Positions 20,428 through 32,925 of a stretch of DNA of 64,000 bases are shown here, one piece after another. The notes under the pieces were generated by a model that saw nothing but the letters and a program-made list of their open reading frames with translations, did not search any database and had not been told where the DNA came from. A program made the position numbers and the translations under genes. Numbering within the stretch: position 1 is the first letter of the stretch; each line of letters begins with the position of its first letter. The stretch comes from Achromobacter marplatensis (GTDB lineage: Bacteria > Pseudomonadota > Gammaproteobacteria > Burkholderiales > Burkholderiaceae_B), in NCBI RefSeq assembly GCF_002209535.1, contig NZ_NJIG01000002.1, positions 310,001-374,000 of the forward strand, read 5' to 3'.

Positions 20428-21300
20428 TCAATCGCCCAGCGGCAAACGGTTCGGGCCGCCGCGGTGCTCGTCCAGCGCCAGCTTGATGCGGCGCAGGCGT
20501 TCGCGGTTTTCCTCTTGGTTCAGCATGGCCAGTTCGGTCGACAGCAGGTCGATGGCCAGCATCATCGCGTAGCGCGATGCCGAGGGTTTGTAGATGAAGT
20601 CGGTTTCGTCCGTGCGGATCGGCAGCACCACGTCGGCCAGCTTGGCCAGTTCAGAGGTGGCGTCCGTAATGGCGACGATGCGGGCGCGGTATTGCTTGAC
20701 GATGCGGGCGGCGCCGACGATTTCGGGCGTCAGGCCGGAGGCCGACAGGATCAGGACCGCATCGCGCTCGTCCAGGGTGGCGGCCACCATGCGCAGCAGC
20801 ACCGCGTCGCTGTAGACGGCGATGGGATAGCCCAGGCGCACCAGGCGCGACTGCACTTCCTGCGCCAGCACGGCGGAGGCGCCGCCCATGCCGAACACGT
20901 AGATCATGCGCGCGCCGTCGACGATGGATGAGGCCTGCTCGAACAGCTGTTCGGTGAAGGTAGGCAGATGCGCGCGCAGCGTGCTTTCGATGTCGGCGTA
21001 GATGCGGGCGTAGAAGGTGCTTTCCTCGGCGGGCGCGCTGGGGTCCAGGAAGCGGCTGCCTACCGTGCTGGCCTGCGCCAGCTTCATCTTCAGGTCGCGG
21101 GTGTCTTCGCAGCCCACCGTGCGCGCAAAGCGCGAGATGGTGGCGATGCTGACGCCCGCCTTCGTCGCCAGCTGGTCGACCGTGGCGCTGGCGCCCCACA
21201 TGATGTCGTCCAGGATGGCGTCGGCGACCTTGCGTTCAGTCACGCTCAATGCGTCCCGCCGACTGCGTATCTGGAAGACGATGTCGCGGATGATGTTCAT
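20428..21300 (-). CDS. RpiR-family (HTH plus SIS) regulator
   Basis: 290 aa from the ATG at 21300. N-terminal RpiR helix-turn-helix (about 1-77, with ATVDQLATKAGVSIATISRFARTVG) and a C-terminal SIS domain (about 120-255, MIYVFGMGGASAVLAQEVQSRL and ILSASGLTPEIVGAARIVK). SIS domains bind phosphosugars or amino sugars. It lies inside the D-amino-acid block, 36 nt after the second ATPase gene, so it probably controls the block. Its ligand might be a cell-wall-derived amino sugar, since peptidoglycan is a main natural source of D-amino acids (inference). Confidence 0.9.
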   Translation of the reverse strand: MNIIRDIVFQIRSRRDALSVTERKVADAILDDIMWGASATVDQLATKAGVSIATISRFARTVGCEDTRDLKMKLAQASTVGSRFLDPSAPAEESTFYARIYADIESTLRAHLPTFTEQLFEQASSIVDGARMIYVFGMGGASAVLAQEVQSRLVRLGYPIAVYSDAVLLRMVAATLDERDAVLILSASGLTPEIVGAARIVKQYRARIVAITDATSELAKLADVVLPIRTDETDFIYKPSASRYAMMLAIDLLSTELAMLNQEENRERLRRIKLALDEHRGGPNRLPLGD

Positions 21301-21336
21301 GTGGGGTTCCTGGATCAGATCGGGGCGGGGCAAAGG

Positions 21337-23339
<2,003 letters not shown>

Positions 23340-23341
23340 GA

Positions 23342-24211
23342 TTACAGCTCCTTGCGCAGGCGCGGGTCGAGTACGTCGCGCAGGCCGTCGCCGACCAGTT
23401 GCAGCGACAGCACGGACAGGACAATGGCGATGCCGGGGAAGATCATGATCCAGTCGGCCGAGCCCATGTATTGCTGGCCGGCGTTGATCATGGTGCCCCA
23501 GGTGGGGATGTCGGGCGATACGCCCACGCCCAGGAACGACAGGCCGGCTTCGGCCAGGATCGCGTAGGCGAAGATGAACGTACCCTGCACCAGGATGGGC
23601 GACACCAGGTTGCGCAGCACGTGCACGGTGACGATGCGCCAGGTCGGCACGCCCAGCGCGCGGGCTGCCTCCACGAAAGGCAGTTCACGGATCACGAGCG
23701 TCGAGGCGCGCACGATGCGGGCCAGGCGCGGCGTGTAGACGATGCCCAGCGCGATCACCACATTGATCAACGACGGCCCCAGCGCGGCCACCAGCGAGAT
23801 CGCCAGCAGGATGTCGGGAAACGCCATCATGGCGTCGATCAGGCGCGAGACGAACTTGTCGGCAGAACGGAAGAAGCCGGCGACAAGGCCCAGCGCGATG
23901 CCCAGCACGCTGGACACGATCACGACGGAAAAGCCCACCATCAGCGACAGCCGGCCGCCATAGATGACGCGGCTGAACACGTCGCGTCCGAAGTCGTCGG
24001 TGCCGAACCAGTGCGCGGCGCCCGGCGCCTTCAGCCGATTCATGATGGACAGCTTGAATGGATCGTAGGGGCTGACCCACGGCGCCAGCAGCGCGGCGGC
24101 CACCAGCACGATGATCACGATCAGGCTGATCAGGACCGTCTTGCGCGACACCAGCAGGCGCAGCACCTGCCAGCGGTCGGTTCCGGAATTCACGGTAGTC
24201 CCGGTTGTCAT
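23342..24211 (-). CDS. peptide ABC transporter permease (DppC-like)
   Basis: 289 aa inner-membrane permease with an N-terminal DppC-type domain (APWVSPYDPFKLSIMNRLKAPGAAHWFGTDDFGRDVFSR) and five to six membrane segments. The ATPase-docking EAA loop is visible as EAARALGVPTWRIVTVHVLRNL, and FAYAILAEAGLSFLGVG follows. It lies 64 nt after the DppB-like permease. Confidence 0.93.
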   Translation of the reverse strand: MTTGTTVNSGTDRWQVLRLLVSRKTVLISLIVIIVLVAAALLAPWVSPYDPFKLSIMNRLKAPGAAHWFGTDDFGRDVFSRVIYGGRLSLMVGFSVVIVSSVLGIALGLVAGFFRSADKFVSRLIDAMMAFPDILLAISLVAALGPSLINVVIALGIVYTPRLARIVRASTLVIRELPFVEAARALGVPTWRIVTVHVLRNLVSPILVQGTFIFAYAILAEAGLSFLGVGVSPDIPTWGTMINAGQQYMGSADWIMIFPGIAIVLSVLSLQLVGDGLRDVLDPRLRKEL

Positions 24212-24275
24212 GTCAGTTGCTCCACTTGCGGTGCATCGGTAAGCGCCGCGGGCGCTTCGGGGGTAAGACGCATCA

Positions 24276-25217
24276 TCAGTAACGGACCCGAGGATCGACC
24301 ACCAGGTACAGCAGGTCGATAAGGAGGTTGATCAGCACGTAGATGGCCGCGATGACCAGCAGCGCGCCCTGGATGACGGGGTAGTCGCGGCGCAATACCG
24401 CCGACACCACCAGGCTGCCCACGCCGGGCAGGCCGAACACCGTTTCCGTCACGACCGCGCCGCTGATCAGAAGGGCCGTCGTCAGGCCCAGCACCGTCAG
24501 GATCGGGATCAGCGCGTTGCGCACGGCATGCTTCAGAATGACCTTGCTTTCCGGCAGGCCTTTGGCCCGCGCCGTGCGTACGTAGTCGTCGCGCAGCACG
24601 TCCAGCATGCTGGCGCGGATGAAGCGGGTGATCAGCGCGGAATTCACCAGGCCCAGCACCACGGCGGGCAGAATCAGGTGCGACAGGCGCGTGGCCAGCG
24701 ACGCATCGGGGCCGCCATAGCCGGACACGGGCAGCCAGCCCAGCTTCACCGAGAAAATCTGCATCAGCAGCAGGCCCAGCCAGAAGCTCGGCACGCTGGA
24801 GGTGAACATCGAGAACGACAGCACCGACTGATCCAGCGTGGTGCCGCGTTTGACGGCAGACAGGATCCCCACCGGCAGCGCGATGGAGCTGGCGATCAAG
24901 AGCGACATCAGCGTCAGCAGGATCGTCGGTTCCGCGCGGTCGGCCAGCGCCGACAGCACGGGCTTGTTCATGAAGATGGATTGGCCCAGGTCGCCCTGCG
25001 CCAACTTGCCCAGCCACGACAGGTACTGCATCGCCATGGGCTGGTCCAGCCCCAGCTGCGTGCGCAGCGCGGCGATGTCCTGCTGGCTGGCCTGCGGACC
25101 CAGCATCACTGCGGCCGGGTCGCCGGGCGTGACGCGGATGATGACGAACACGATGGTCGCGACGATGAACATCACGGCCACCAGCCCGACCAGCCGGTTT
25201 AAGAGATAACGCAACAC
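24276..25217 (-). CDS. peptide ABC transporter permease (DppB-like)
   Basis: 313 aa permease with six membrane segments. N-terminal MLRYLLNRLVGLVAVMF and IIRVTPGDPAAVMLG are the standard DppB opening; the EAA loop is YVRTARAKGLPESKVILKHAVRNALIP. The gene is separated from the upstream binding-protein gene by 245 bp, most of it filled by repeat copy B, so transcription into the permeases must cross that structure or start after it. Confidence 0.93.
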   Translation of the reverse strand: MLRYLLNRLVGLVAVMFIVATIVFVIIRVTPGDPAAVMLGPQASQQDIAALRTQLGLDQPMAMQYLSWLGKLAQGDLGQSIFMNKPVLSALADRAEPTILLTLMSLLIASSIALPVGILSAVKRGTTLDQSVLSFSMFTSSVPSFWLGLLLMQIFSVKLGWLPVSGYGGPDASLATRLSHLILPAVVLGLVNSALITRFIRASMLDVLRDDYVRTARAKGLPESKVILKHAVRNALIPILTVLGLTTALLISGAVVTETVFGLPGVGSLVVSAVLRRDYPVIQGALLVIAAIYVLINLLIDLLYLVVDPRVRY

Positions 25218-25268
25218 GATGATGTCCTAGAAAACGTCGTTCGGTGCAGGGAGACGGTTCGTGGGGGG

Positions 25269-25450
25269 CGTAGGATGGGTGCAGCGCGAGATGCCCAGGG
25301 CAAGAACCCAATTGCCCCCCCGCGCGTAACCCATCAAGCAGCGGTGATTTCTTGGCAGCTTCAGCCACAACGCAACCGCCGTTCGATGGGTTACGCGCGC
25401 TGGGCAATCGAGTTCTTCGTTAAGAACTCGCGCGCTGCACCCATCCTACG
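25269..25450. repeat. nested inverted repeat, copy B (inside the transporter operon)
   Basis: 182 bp between the binding-protein gene and the permease genes. Outer arms CGTAGGATGGGTGCAGCGCG (25269 on) and CGCGCTGCACCCATCCTACG (25431-25450); inner arms CGCGCGTAACCCATCAAGC (25321 on) and GATGGGTTACGCGCG (25385-25399). The loop AGCTTCAGCCACAACGCAAC is almost the same as in copy C. The outer arms differ from copies A and C by a compensated base pair (GGTGCAGC/GCTGCACC instead of GGTGAAGC/GCTTCACC). Confidence 0.9.
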
Positions 25451-25462
25451 AGCCACGTGCCG

Positions 25463-27022
25463 TCACTTCGGGGCCTTCCAGGCGTTCCAGAAGAACGGCC
25501 ACGGGGCGGGCTTGGTGCCTTGCAGTGACGGCGAGCGCGCGGCCTGGGCGTTGAAGTCACCGACCTTCACGAAGGGAATCTCGTCATACACGGCCTGCTG
25601 CACGTCGGCCCAGCGCTTGATGCGCTCTTCCTGCGTGCGCGCCTGGTTGAAGGCGTCCATCACCTGCGCGCGGCGCGGCGTGTCCCACCAGCCCGGCGCA
25701 TCCTTGGACGGGAAGTCGATCAGCGCGGGTTCCGGCAGGAACACGCTGTGGGTGATGAAGATGTCCCACACGGCCGGGTCCTGGCGGCGTTGCGTCAAGG
25801 TGGCCCAGTCAACGACCTGCATGTCCACCGTGAAGCCGGCGGCCTTCAGGTATTCCGCGGCCACCAGCGCCATCTTGTAATGGAACTCGTACTGCTGGCT
25901 GGTCAGGATGCGGATCTTCTTGTCAGCCACATTGGCGCTGTCCAGCAGCTTCTTGGCGGCAGCGGAGTCGGCCTTGTTGTAGACCTTGCCGCCCAGCGAG
26001 GTGGCCCACGGGTAGCCTTCCGGATACAGGTCGCCGTTCAGCTTGTAGAACTCCTTGTTGCCGAAGGCGGCGAACAGCATGTCTTCTTCGTTCAGCGCCA
26101 GCTGCACCGCCTGGCGCACGGCCAGGTTGGACATGATGCCTTGCTTGGTGTTGAGGACCAGGCGCGGCCAGCCGAAGGGCTTGAGCATCACCGGGTCCGA
26201 ACGGCCGCCCTTGAGCTTGTCCAGCGCTTCCACGGGCAGCGAGTCGACATAGTCGAACTGGCCGGCGGCGGCGGCTTCCGAACGGGTATTGGCATTGCTG
26301 ACCGGCACGAAGCGGATTTCGTCCAGGTATTGCTTGCGCGCGCCGCCGTAGCCGTCGGGCTCGCCTTCGCGCTGCTTGTAGCCTTCGAAGCGCACCAGCT
26401 GGATGTACTGGTCCGGCACGCGGGCCTTCAACTGATAGGGGCCCGTGCCGACGATTTCGGTCAGCACCGGCGCGATCTTGCTCTTGGGCATGATGACGGC
26501 CGCGGCATTGTTCATGGCCAGCAGTGCGGTCAGCGGCGCGTACGGTTCTTTCAGCGTGATGCGGATGGTGTTGGCGTCCGGTGCCTCGATGCTGCTGATG
26601 ACCTTGGCGGCGCCCTTGCCGCGCGTGGCGGTTTCGGTCCAGCGCTTCAAGGAGGCCAGCACGTCAGACGAATCCATCTTGGAGCCGTCATGGAACGTGA
26701 TGCCCTGGCGCAGCGGGATCGTGTAGATCAGGCCGTCCGCGGAAACCTCCGGCATCTTGTCGGCCAGCAGCGGGGTCAGGTTCCACTTGGCGTCGAAGGT
26801 GTAGAGCGTTTCGAAGAAATGCTGCGTCAGGATGCCCACCAGGTCGGCGGTGCTGGTCATCGGGTCAAGCGTGGGCGGCTCACCGATGGTGGCGACGGAT
26901 ATCGTGCCTCCCTTGACCGGCGCGGCACAGAGGGCGGGGGACGACAATGCGGTCAAGCCAATTGCGCCGGCCGCGAGCAGGCTGGTCAGCCCACCGCCTC
27001 GCCGGGAGGTACGGAAGTTCAT
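25463..27022 (-). CDS. peptide ABC transporter periplasmic binding protein
   Basis: 519 aa family-5 solute-binding protein (DppA/OppA class). Signal peptide about 1-33 (ends SSPALCA), then GGTISVATIGEPPTLDPMTSTADL, the typical N-terminal strand. It captures substrate in the periplasm for the DppBCDF-like complex encoded downstream. It follows the PLP-dependent deaminase gene by 113 bp on the same strand. Ligand unknown; the context points to peptides or N-acyl amino acids containing D-residues (inference). Confidence 0.92.
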   Translation of the reverse strand: MNFRTSRRGGGLTSLLAAGAIGLTALSSPALCAAPVKGGTISVATIGEPPTLDPMTSTADLVGILTQHFFETLYTFDAKWNLTPLLADKMPEVSADGLIYTIPLRQGITFHDGSKMDSSDVLASLKRWTETATRGKGAAKVISSIEAPDANTIRITLKEPYAPLTALLAMNNAAAVIMPKSKIAPVLTEIVGTGPYQLKARVPDQYIQLVRFEGYKQREGEPDGYGGARKQYLDEIRFVPVSNANTRSEAAAAGQFDYVDSLPVEALDKLKGGRSDPVMLKPFGWPRLVLNTKQGIMSNLAVRQAVQLALNEEDMLFAAFGNKEFYKLNGDLYPEGYPWATSLGGKVYNKADSAAAKKLLDSANVADKKIRILTSQQYEFHYKMALVAAEYLKAAGFTVDMQVVDWATLTQRRQDPAVWDIFITHSVFLPEPALIDFPSKDAPGWWDTPRRAQVMDAFNQARTQEERIKRWADVQQAVYDEIPFVKVGDFNAQAARSPSLQGTKPAPWPFFWNAWKAPK

Positions 27023-27135
27023 GATTCTCTCTCCAGAGGGTCAAAAACAGGTTGTCGCGTGGTATCGGGTAAACGCCGGGATCCCAGGTCTTTCAGCCCC
27101 CTCGGGCCTGGCGCGGTGCGGCAGGCAGGGGGCGT

Positions 27136-28404
27136 TCAGAAGAAGGTTTCGGCCACGTCGGTGACGCGGTACTGCTCGTCCACCAGCAGCACCTGGCGCC
27201 ACTTGTCGAACGTCAGGCAGGGGTGGGAAATATCGAAGGCGATCATGTCGCCGACCTGGATGTCGTCGCCTTCGCCGATCTGCATGAAAGCGTGCTGGTC
27301 CATCATGGCGGCCAGCTTCCACGTCTGGGACGCGACGGCGGGCGCATCCTGGCCGGGACGGAAGTGCAGGGCGGGCGTGGGCAGGCCGGCGTCAAACGCG
27401 GCGTCACGCTTGCCCATCGCGATGATGGCGCGGCCGGGTTCGGGCAGCGATTGCACATAGGCCCAGACCTGCAAGGCCGGCAGCAGGCCCGGTTCCATTT
27501 TCCTGGCCACCGGGTTGTGGGCGTTGATGCGTTCAGCAGCCGAGCGGTAGACGCCCACGTCGTGCGACAGGTAGCAGCCGGGGCGCAGCACCACTTCCAG
27601 CGGCGTGCCGATATCCAGCTGCGAGAATTCTTCGGCCACCACGTCGAACCAGGCCGAACCGGCGCCGGAAATCAGCGAGGGGCCGCTCTTGCGCAGGCGG
27701 CCGGCGGTGGCCAGGCCGCGCAGGGCGTCGGTGGCGCGGCGCAGGAAGGCGCGGATGGCACCTTCTTCCTGCAGCACGCCTTCATAGACTTCGATGCCCG
27801 CCAGCGCCAGGCCGGGCCAGCGGCCGATTTCCTCGGCCACCGCTTGCAGCTGCGTGTCATCGCGCACGCCCGTGCGCCCGCCGGTCGGGCCCAGTTCGAT
27901 CAGCACGGGCAGTGTCAGGCCCTGTTCGCCGAAGAACTTGCCCAGCTGGGCGGCATTGGCGGGGGAATCCACAATGCAGAAATAGGTAAAGGCCGGATCC
28001 TGCAGCAGGCGGGCGATGATGGCCATGTTGGCGCGGCCAACCAGCTGGTTGGCCATCAGCACCCGGCGGATGCCATGTTGATATGCGGCCAGCACCTGCG
28101 GCGCGGTCGCCAGCGTGATGCCCCAGGCGCCGTTGTCGATCTGGCGTTTGAAGAGCGCCGGGCTCATCGTGGTCTTGCCATGCGGGGCCAGCTTGACGTG
28201 GTAGGCCTCCATGAACTGCTGCATCCACTGCAGGTTGTGGCGGACACGGGCTTCGTACAGCACCGCCACCGGCAGGCTGATGTCTTCGTCCAGCAGGTTC
28301 CAGTTCAGGGCCGCCACGTCGGCGGTGGTACAGGAGTCGGGAAACGCGCCCAGGCCTTTGCCGTTCACGTCCAACAGGGCTGCGGGGGAGGAAGAGTTCG
28401 TCAT
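27136..28404 (-). CDS. PLP-dependent D-amino-acid deaminase (DSD1 / D-threonine aldolase-like)
   Basis: 422 aa from the ATG at 28404 (a further ATG at 28416 is in frame). Alanine-racemase-type N-terminal barrel: PLP lysine K77 in KLAPHGKTTMSP, then the DSD1 C-terminal domain with the metal pair H394 and C396 in FDISHPCLTFDKW, as in eukaryotic D-serine dehydratase and D-threonine aldolase. These enzymes dehydrate or cleave beta-hydroxy D-amino acids, releasing enamine intermediates. First gene of the minus-strand block whose last gene encodes a RidA protein. Exact substrate unproven. Confidence 0.87.
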   Translation of the reverse strand: MTNSSSPAALLDVNGKGLGAFPDSCTTADVAALNWNLLDEDISLPVAVLYEARVRHNLQWMQQFMEAYHVKLAPHGKTTMSPALFKRQIDNGAWGITLATAPQVLAAYQHGIRRVLMANQLVGRANMAIIARLLQDPAFTYFCIVDSPANAAQLGKFFGEQGLTLPVLIELGPTGGRTGVRDDTQLQAVAEEIGRWPGLALAGIEVYEGVLQEEGAIRAFLRRATDALRGLATAGRLRKSGPSLISGAGSAWFDVVAEEFSQLDIGTPLEVVLRPGCYLSHDVGVYRSAAERINAHNPVARKMEPGLLPALQVWAYVQSLPEPGRAIIAMGKRDAAFDAGLPTPALHFRPGQDAPAVASQTWKLAAMMDQHAFMQIGEGDDIQVGDMIAFDISHPCLTFDKWRQVLLVDEQYRVTDVAETFF

Positions 28405-28448
28405 GGTGGGCGCCATCTATGGAAAATATTTACGTCAAATCCGGTTTT

Positions 28449-28464
28449 TTTCATTATCGTGAAA
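28449..28464. promoter_or_regulatory. dyad TTTCA-N6-TGAAA between divergent genes
   Basis: A perfect 5-bp dyad in an AT-rich patch of the 175-bp gap between the deaminase gene (minus) and the amidase gene (plus). The position suits an operator for either promoter. The RpiR regulator of the block is one candidate binder; that link is speculation. Confidence 0.3.
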
Positions 28465-28579
28465 GAAATTTACAAGCGGGAGCTAGGAGTTTCCCGTAGT
28501 CGGCGCGCAGCGCCGGTTGGCGCGACAATAGGAAAACCCGGGAAATTGCCCGAAAAATGGATCCCTCAAGGAAAGAGTC

Positions 28580-29371
28580 ATGCTGAAAGTCGCTTTGGGC
28601 CAGTTCGCCGTCAGCCGCGTCTGGGAAGAGAACGCCCAGGTCTGCGTCGACCTGATGGAGCGCGCCCGCGAGGGCGGCGCCGACGTGCTGGTGCTGCCCG
28701 AAGGCATCCTGGCCCGCGACATCACCGATCCGCAGATCGTGCTGAAGGCCGCGCAGCCGCTGGACGGGCCCTTCATGACGCGCCTGCGCGAGGCCAGCCG
28801 CGGCTCGTCCCTATCGACGATGATGTGCGTGCACATCCCGACGGGCGAAGGCCGGGTCTGGAATACGCTCATTACGCTGCGCGACGGCGAGATCGTCTCG
28901 CAGTACCGCAAGCTGCATCTGTACGACGCCTTCAACATGAAGGAGTCCACCAACGTCACCCCCGGCACCGAGATCCCGCCCTTGCTGGAAATCGCCGGCC
29001 TGCGCGTGGGGCTGATGACCTGCTATGACGTGCGCTTTCCCGAAATGGCGCGCCGCCTGGCGCTGGACGGGGCCGATCTGCTGGTGCTGCCGGCCGCCTG
29101 GGTGCGCGGCCCGCTCAAGGAAATGCACTGGGAAGTCCTGGTCACGGCGCGCGCCCTGGAGAACACCTGCTATGTGGCGGCCACCGGCGAATGCGGCGAA
29201 CGCAATATCGGCTGCAGCATGGTGGTGGATCCGCTGGGCGTCGTGACGGCGCGTGCGGGCGAAGCGCCGGCGCTGGTGTTCGCCGACATCGACCCCGAGC
29301 GCCTGGCGCATGCCCGCCGCGTGCTGCCCGTGCTGGCCAACCGCCGTTTCGCGCCGCCGGAATTGTCCTGA
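28580..29371 (+). CDS. nitrilase-superfamily amidase
   Basis: 263 aa carbon-nitrogen hydrolase with the catalytic triad E41 (LPEGIL), K111 (YRKLHLYD) and C148 (MTCYDVRFPE). Size and motifs fit the branch that includes deaminated-glutathione amidase and omega-amidase. AGGAAAGAG precedes the ATG. It stands alone between the divergent D-amino-acid block and rarA, so it may be a housekeeping repair enzyme or may act on an amide from that block. Confidence 0.85.
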   Translation: MLKVALGQFAVSRVWEENAQVCVDLMERAREGGADVLVLPEGILARDITDPQIVLKAAQPLDGPFMTRLREASRGSSLSTMMCVHIPTGEGRVWNTLITLRDGEIVSQYRKLHLYDAFNMKESTNVTPGTEIPPLLEIAGLRVGLMTCYDVRFPEMARRLALDGADLLVLPAAWVRGPLKEMHWEVLVTARALENTCYVAATGECGERNIGCSMVVDPLGVVTARAGEAPALVFADIDPERLAHARRVLPVLANRRFAPPELS

Positions 29372-29461
29372 ACGCCGCGCTGCCCGCTGGGCCGGGCGGG
29401 GGCGGCGGGCATGGTGTAATACCGACTTGAACTTCTTGCTGTCTTCCCTCATCTGCTGCCA

Positions 29462-30802
29462 ATGAGCAACGATCTCTTCGCGGCCGATCCAGCGCATCGG
29501 CCCTATGTGCCCCTGGCCGAACGCCTGCGCCCGCGCACCTTGTCCGACGTGGTCGGGCAGTCGCACCTGCTGGGCCCGGACAAGCCCCTGCGCGTCGCTT
29601 TCGAATCCGGCCGTCCGCATTCCATGATCTTCTGGGGGCCGCCGGGGGTGGGCAAGACCACGCTGGCGCGCCTGATGGCCGACGGCTTCGACGCCCAGTT
29701 CATCGCCATTTCGGCCGTGCTGGGTGGCGTCAAGGACATCCGCGAAGCCGTGACGGTGGCGCAGGTGGCGCAAGGCCAGGGCCGCCGCACCATCCTCTTC
29801 GTCGACGAAGTGCACCGCTTCAACAAGGCGCAACAGGACGCGTTCCTGCCTTATGTGGAAAGCGGGCTCTTCACCTTCATCGGCGCCACCACCGAAAACC
29901 CCTCGTTCGAGGTCAACTCGGCCTTGCTGTCGCGGGCGCGGGTGTACGTGCTGCAGTCGCTCTCTCCCGAAGAACTGCAGCAACTGGTCGACCGCGCGGT
30001 CGACGCGCTGAACGACGGCCTGGAAGAGGGCGAGGTCATCCGGGTGGAGGCCGACGCGCGCGAGCAGCTGGCGGCCTGGGCCGATGGCGACGCGCGCCGC
30101 CTGATCAGCGCGGTGGAAGTCGTGGCCGAATCCGCGCAGTCGGCGGGCCGGGATTCGGTGGACGCCGCCTGGCTGGAGATTTCGCTGTCGCAGAACCTGC
30201 GGCGCTTCGACAAGGGCGGCGACGCCTTCTACGACCAGATCAGCGCGCTGCATAAATCGGTGCGCGGCTCCAACCCCGACGCCGCCCTGTATTGGTTCTG
30301 CCGCATGATCGACGGCGGCGCCGATCCCAAATACCTGTCGCGCCGGCTGGTGCGCATGGCGGTCGAGGACATCGGCCTGGCCGACCCTCGCGCCACCGAC
30401 CTGGCGGTCAACGGCGCCGACATCTATGAACGCCTGGGTTCGCCCGAAGGCGAACTGGCGCTGGCGCAGGCGGTGGTCTACATGGCCTGTGCGGCCAAAT
30501 CGAACGCCGTCTACAACGCCTACAATCAAGCCCGCCAGTTTGCCGCCGAGCACGGCAGCGCGCCGGTGCCCATCCACCTGCGCAATGCGCCCACCAAGCT
30601 GATGAAGCAACTGGGCCACGGCAAGGCGTACCGCTATGCCCACGACGAGCCGCACGGCTACGCCGCGGGCGAACAATATTTCCCTGATGGACTGAAGCCT
30701 TCCTTCTATCGGCCGACCGATCGGGGGCTGGAGGCTAAAATCCAGCAGAAGTTGGCATTCCTGCGCGAGTTGGACTCGCAGGAACGCGCCAAGAACCGGT
30801 AA
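29462..30802 (+). CDS. rarA: replication-associated recombination protein A
   Basis: 446 aa AAA+ ATPase (MgsA/WRNIP1 family) acting at stalled replication forks. Walker [10 protein letters not shown] at residues 59-67, Walker [11 protein letters not shown] near 112, sensor-1 [14 protein letters not shown], and the C-terminal tetramerisation region with [19 protein letters not shown]. The lolA-ftsK-trxB group nearby and rarA-serS adjacency are commonly seen in proteobacteria. serS starts 42 nt after its stop. Confidence 0.97.
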   Translation: MSNDLFAADPAHRPYVPLAERLRPRTLSDVVGQSHLLGPDKPLRVAFESGRPHSMIFWGPPGVGKTTLARLMADGFDAQFIAISAVLGGVKDIREAVTVAQVAQGQGRRTILFVDEVHRFNKAQQDAFLPYVESGLFTFIGATTENPSFEVNSALLSRARVYVLQSLSPEELQQLVDRAVDALNDGLEEGEVIRVEADAREQLAAWADGDARRLISAVEVVAESAQSAGRDSVDAAWLEISLSQNLRRFDKGGDAFYDQISALHKSVRGSNPDAALYWFCRMIDGGADPKYLSRRLVRMAVEDIGLADPRATDLAVNGADIYERLGSPEGELALAQAVVYMACAAKSNAVYNAYNQARQFAAEHGSAPVPIHLRNAPTKLMKQLGHGKAYRYAHDEPHGYAAGEQYFPDGLKPSFYRPTDRGLEAKIQQKLAFLRELDSQERAKNR

Positions 30803-32191
<1,389 letters not shown>

Positions 32192-32225
32192 GGCGCCTTG
32201 CGCCTATCCTCCATTTGGAGGATAA

Positions 32226-32257
32226 AAAGACGGAGCCTGCGGGCTCCGTTTTTTTTT
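32226..32257 (+). terminator. serS intrinsic terminator
   Basis: Stem ACGGAGCC (32230-32237) / GGCTCCGT (32242-32249), tetraloop TGCG, then nine T. A textbook rho-independent terminator 38 bp after the serS stop. Confidence 0.92.
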
Positions 32258-32420
32258 ATCATGCGACATATTCCTGTCGCTTTTGCTCATTATCGTGAGC
32301 GCGTGTGTGCTTGATTTTGATGTGAGCAATTGTGTATTTTCAATAAAAGGGCCGGATAGTTGCGGCACAATACACCCGCGTTCTACACGCTTCATTCACA
32401 TATAAAACAAGGAGTTGTCC

Positions 32421-32669
32421 ATGACTTCAAGAATGATTGGAGATTTTCGTGTGAGATGCTCTGTCGCTCATGAAGACGAACAGGGCTACCGCGTGCAGAT
32501 ATGGACCCGCCGGGTTGGCGGTACCGCACCGGAAAAATGCTGGACGGTGCCGGGACAGGCGCCGTTCTCTGACTTGCACGAAGCAGAACAGGAAAGCCGT
32601 CAATTGTTCCAAGAAATCAATGGTGTGCGTTTTAACGGTGAACCGGAGTTTGCTCATGCGTCCGCATAA
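32421..32669 (+). CDS. 82-aa hypothetical protein
   Basis: Starts at the ATG at 32421 with AAGGAG six bases upstream, a good ribosome site. Soluble, mixed composition, two cysteines (C14 and C42), no signal peptide and no family I recognise. It lies after the serS terminator in a stretch with lower GC just upstream, so has its own promoter. Probably real on ribosome site and codon use; function unknown. Confidence 0.65.
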   Translation: MTSRMIGDFRVRCSVAHEDEQGYRVQIWTRRVGGTAPEKCWTVPGQAPFSDLHEAEQESRQLFQEINGVRFNGEPEFAHASA

Positions 32670-32811
32670 TGGTTGGTGGCGGGCGTCGAGTGCGCCCCGT
32701 AGATGGATCGATCTTGTTCAGGAATCGCCGCAGGAGGCCAATAAGGCCAACGCGGCATTGCAAAAGCCGGCCGCCATGGCTGGCAAACCGGTACCGGCTC
32801 CCGCAGCTTGA
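32656..32811 (+). CDS. possible 51-aa second cistron
   Basis: An ATG at 32656, preceded at seven bases by CCGGAG, opens a 51-codon frame that overlaps the upstream gene by 14 nt and ends at 32811. The product starts MRPHNGWWRASSAPRRW and has an alanine/proline-rich tail. The overlap plus a ribosome site suggests translational coupling. No family recognised; it could be spurious. Confidence 0.4.
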   Translation: MRPHNGWWRASSAPRRWIDLVQESPQEANKANAALQKPAAMAGKPVPAPAA

Positions 32812-32890
32812 TACCGTTCCAACGGGGCACCGGACAATGTCCCCAAGGAAAACGCAGTGCCGCCCTCCACGCGTCTCACGCGTCGCGGGC

Positions 32891-32920
32891 AAAAAAAAGG
32901 CCACTCATCGAGTGGCCTTT
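32891..32920 (-). terminator. intrinsic terminator of the PXPV-repeat gene
   Basis: Stem AAAGGCCACT (32896-32905) / AGTGGCCTTT (32911-32920). On the minus strand it is followed by a run of T (complement of 32891-32898). It sits six bases after the stop of the minus-strand gene. Confidence 0.88.
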
Positions 32921-32925
32921 GCCTT

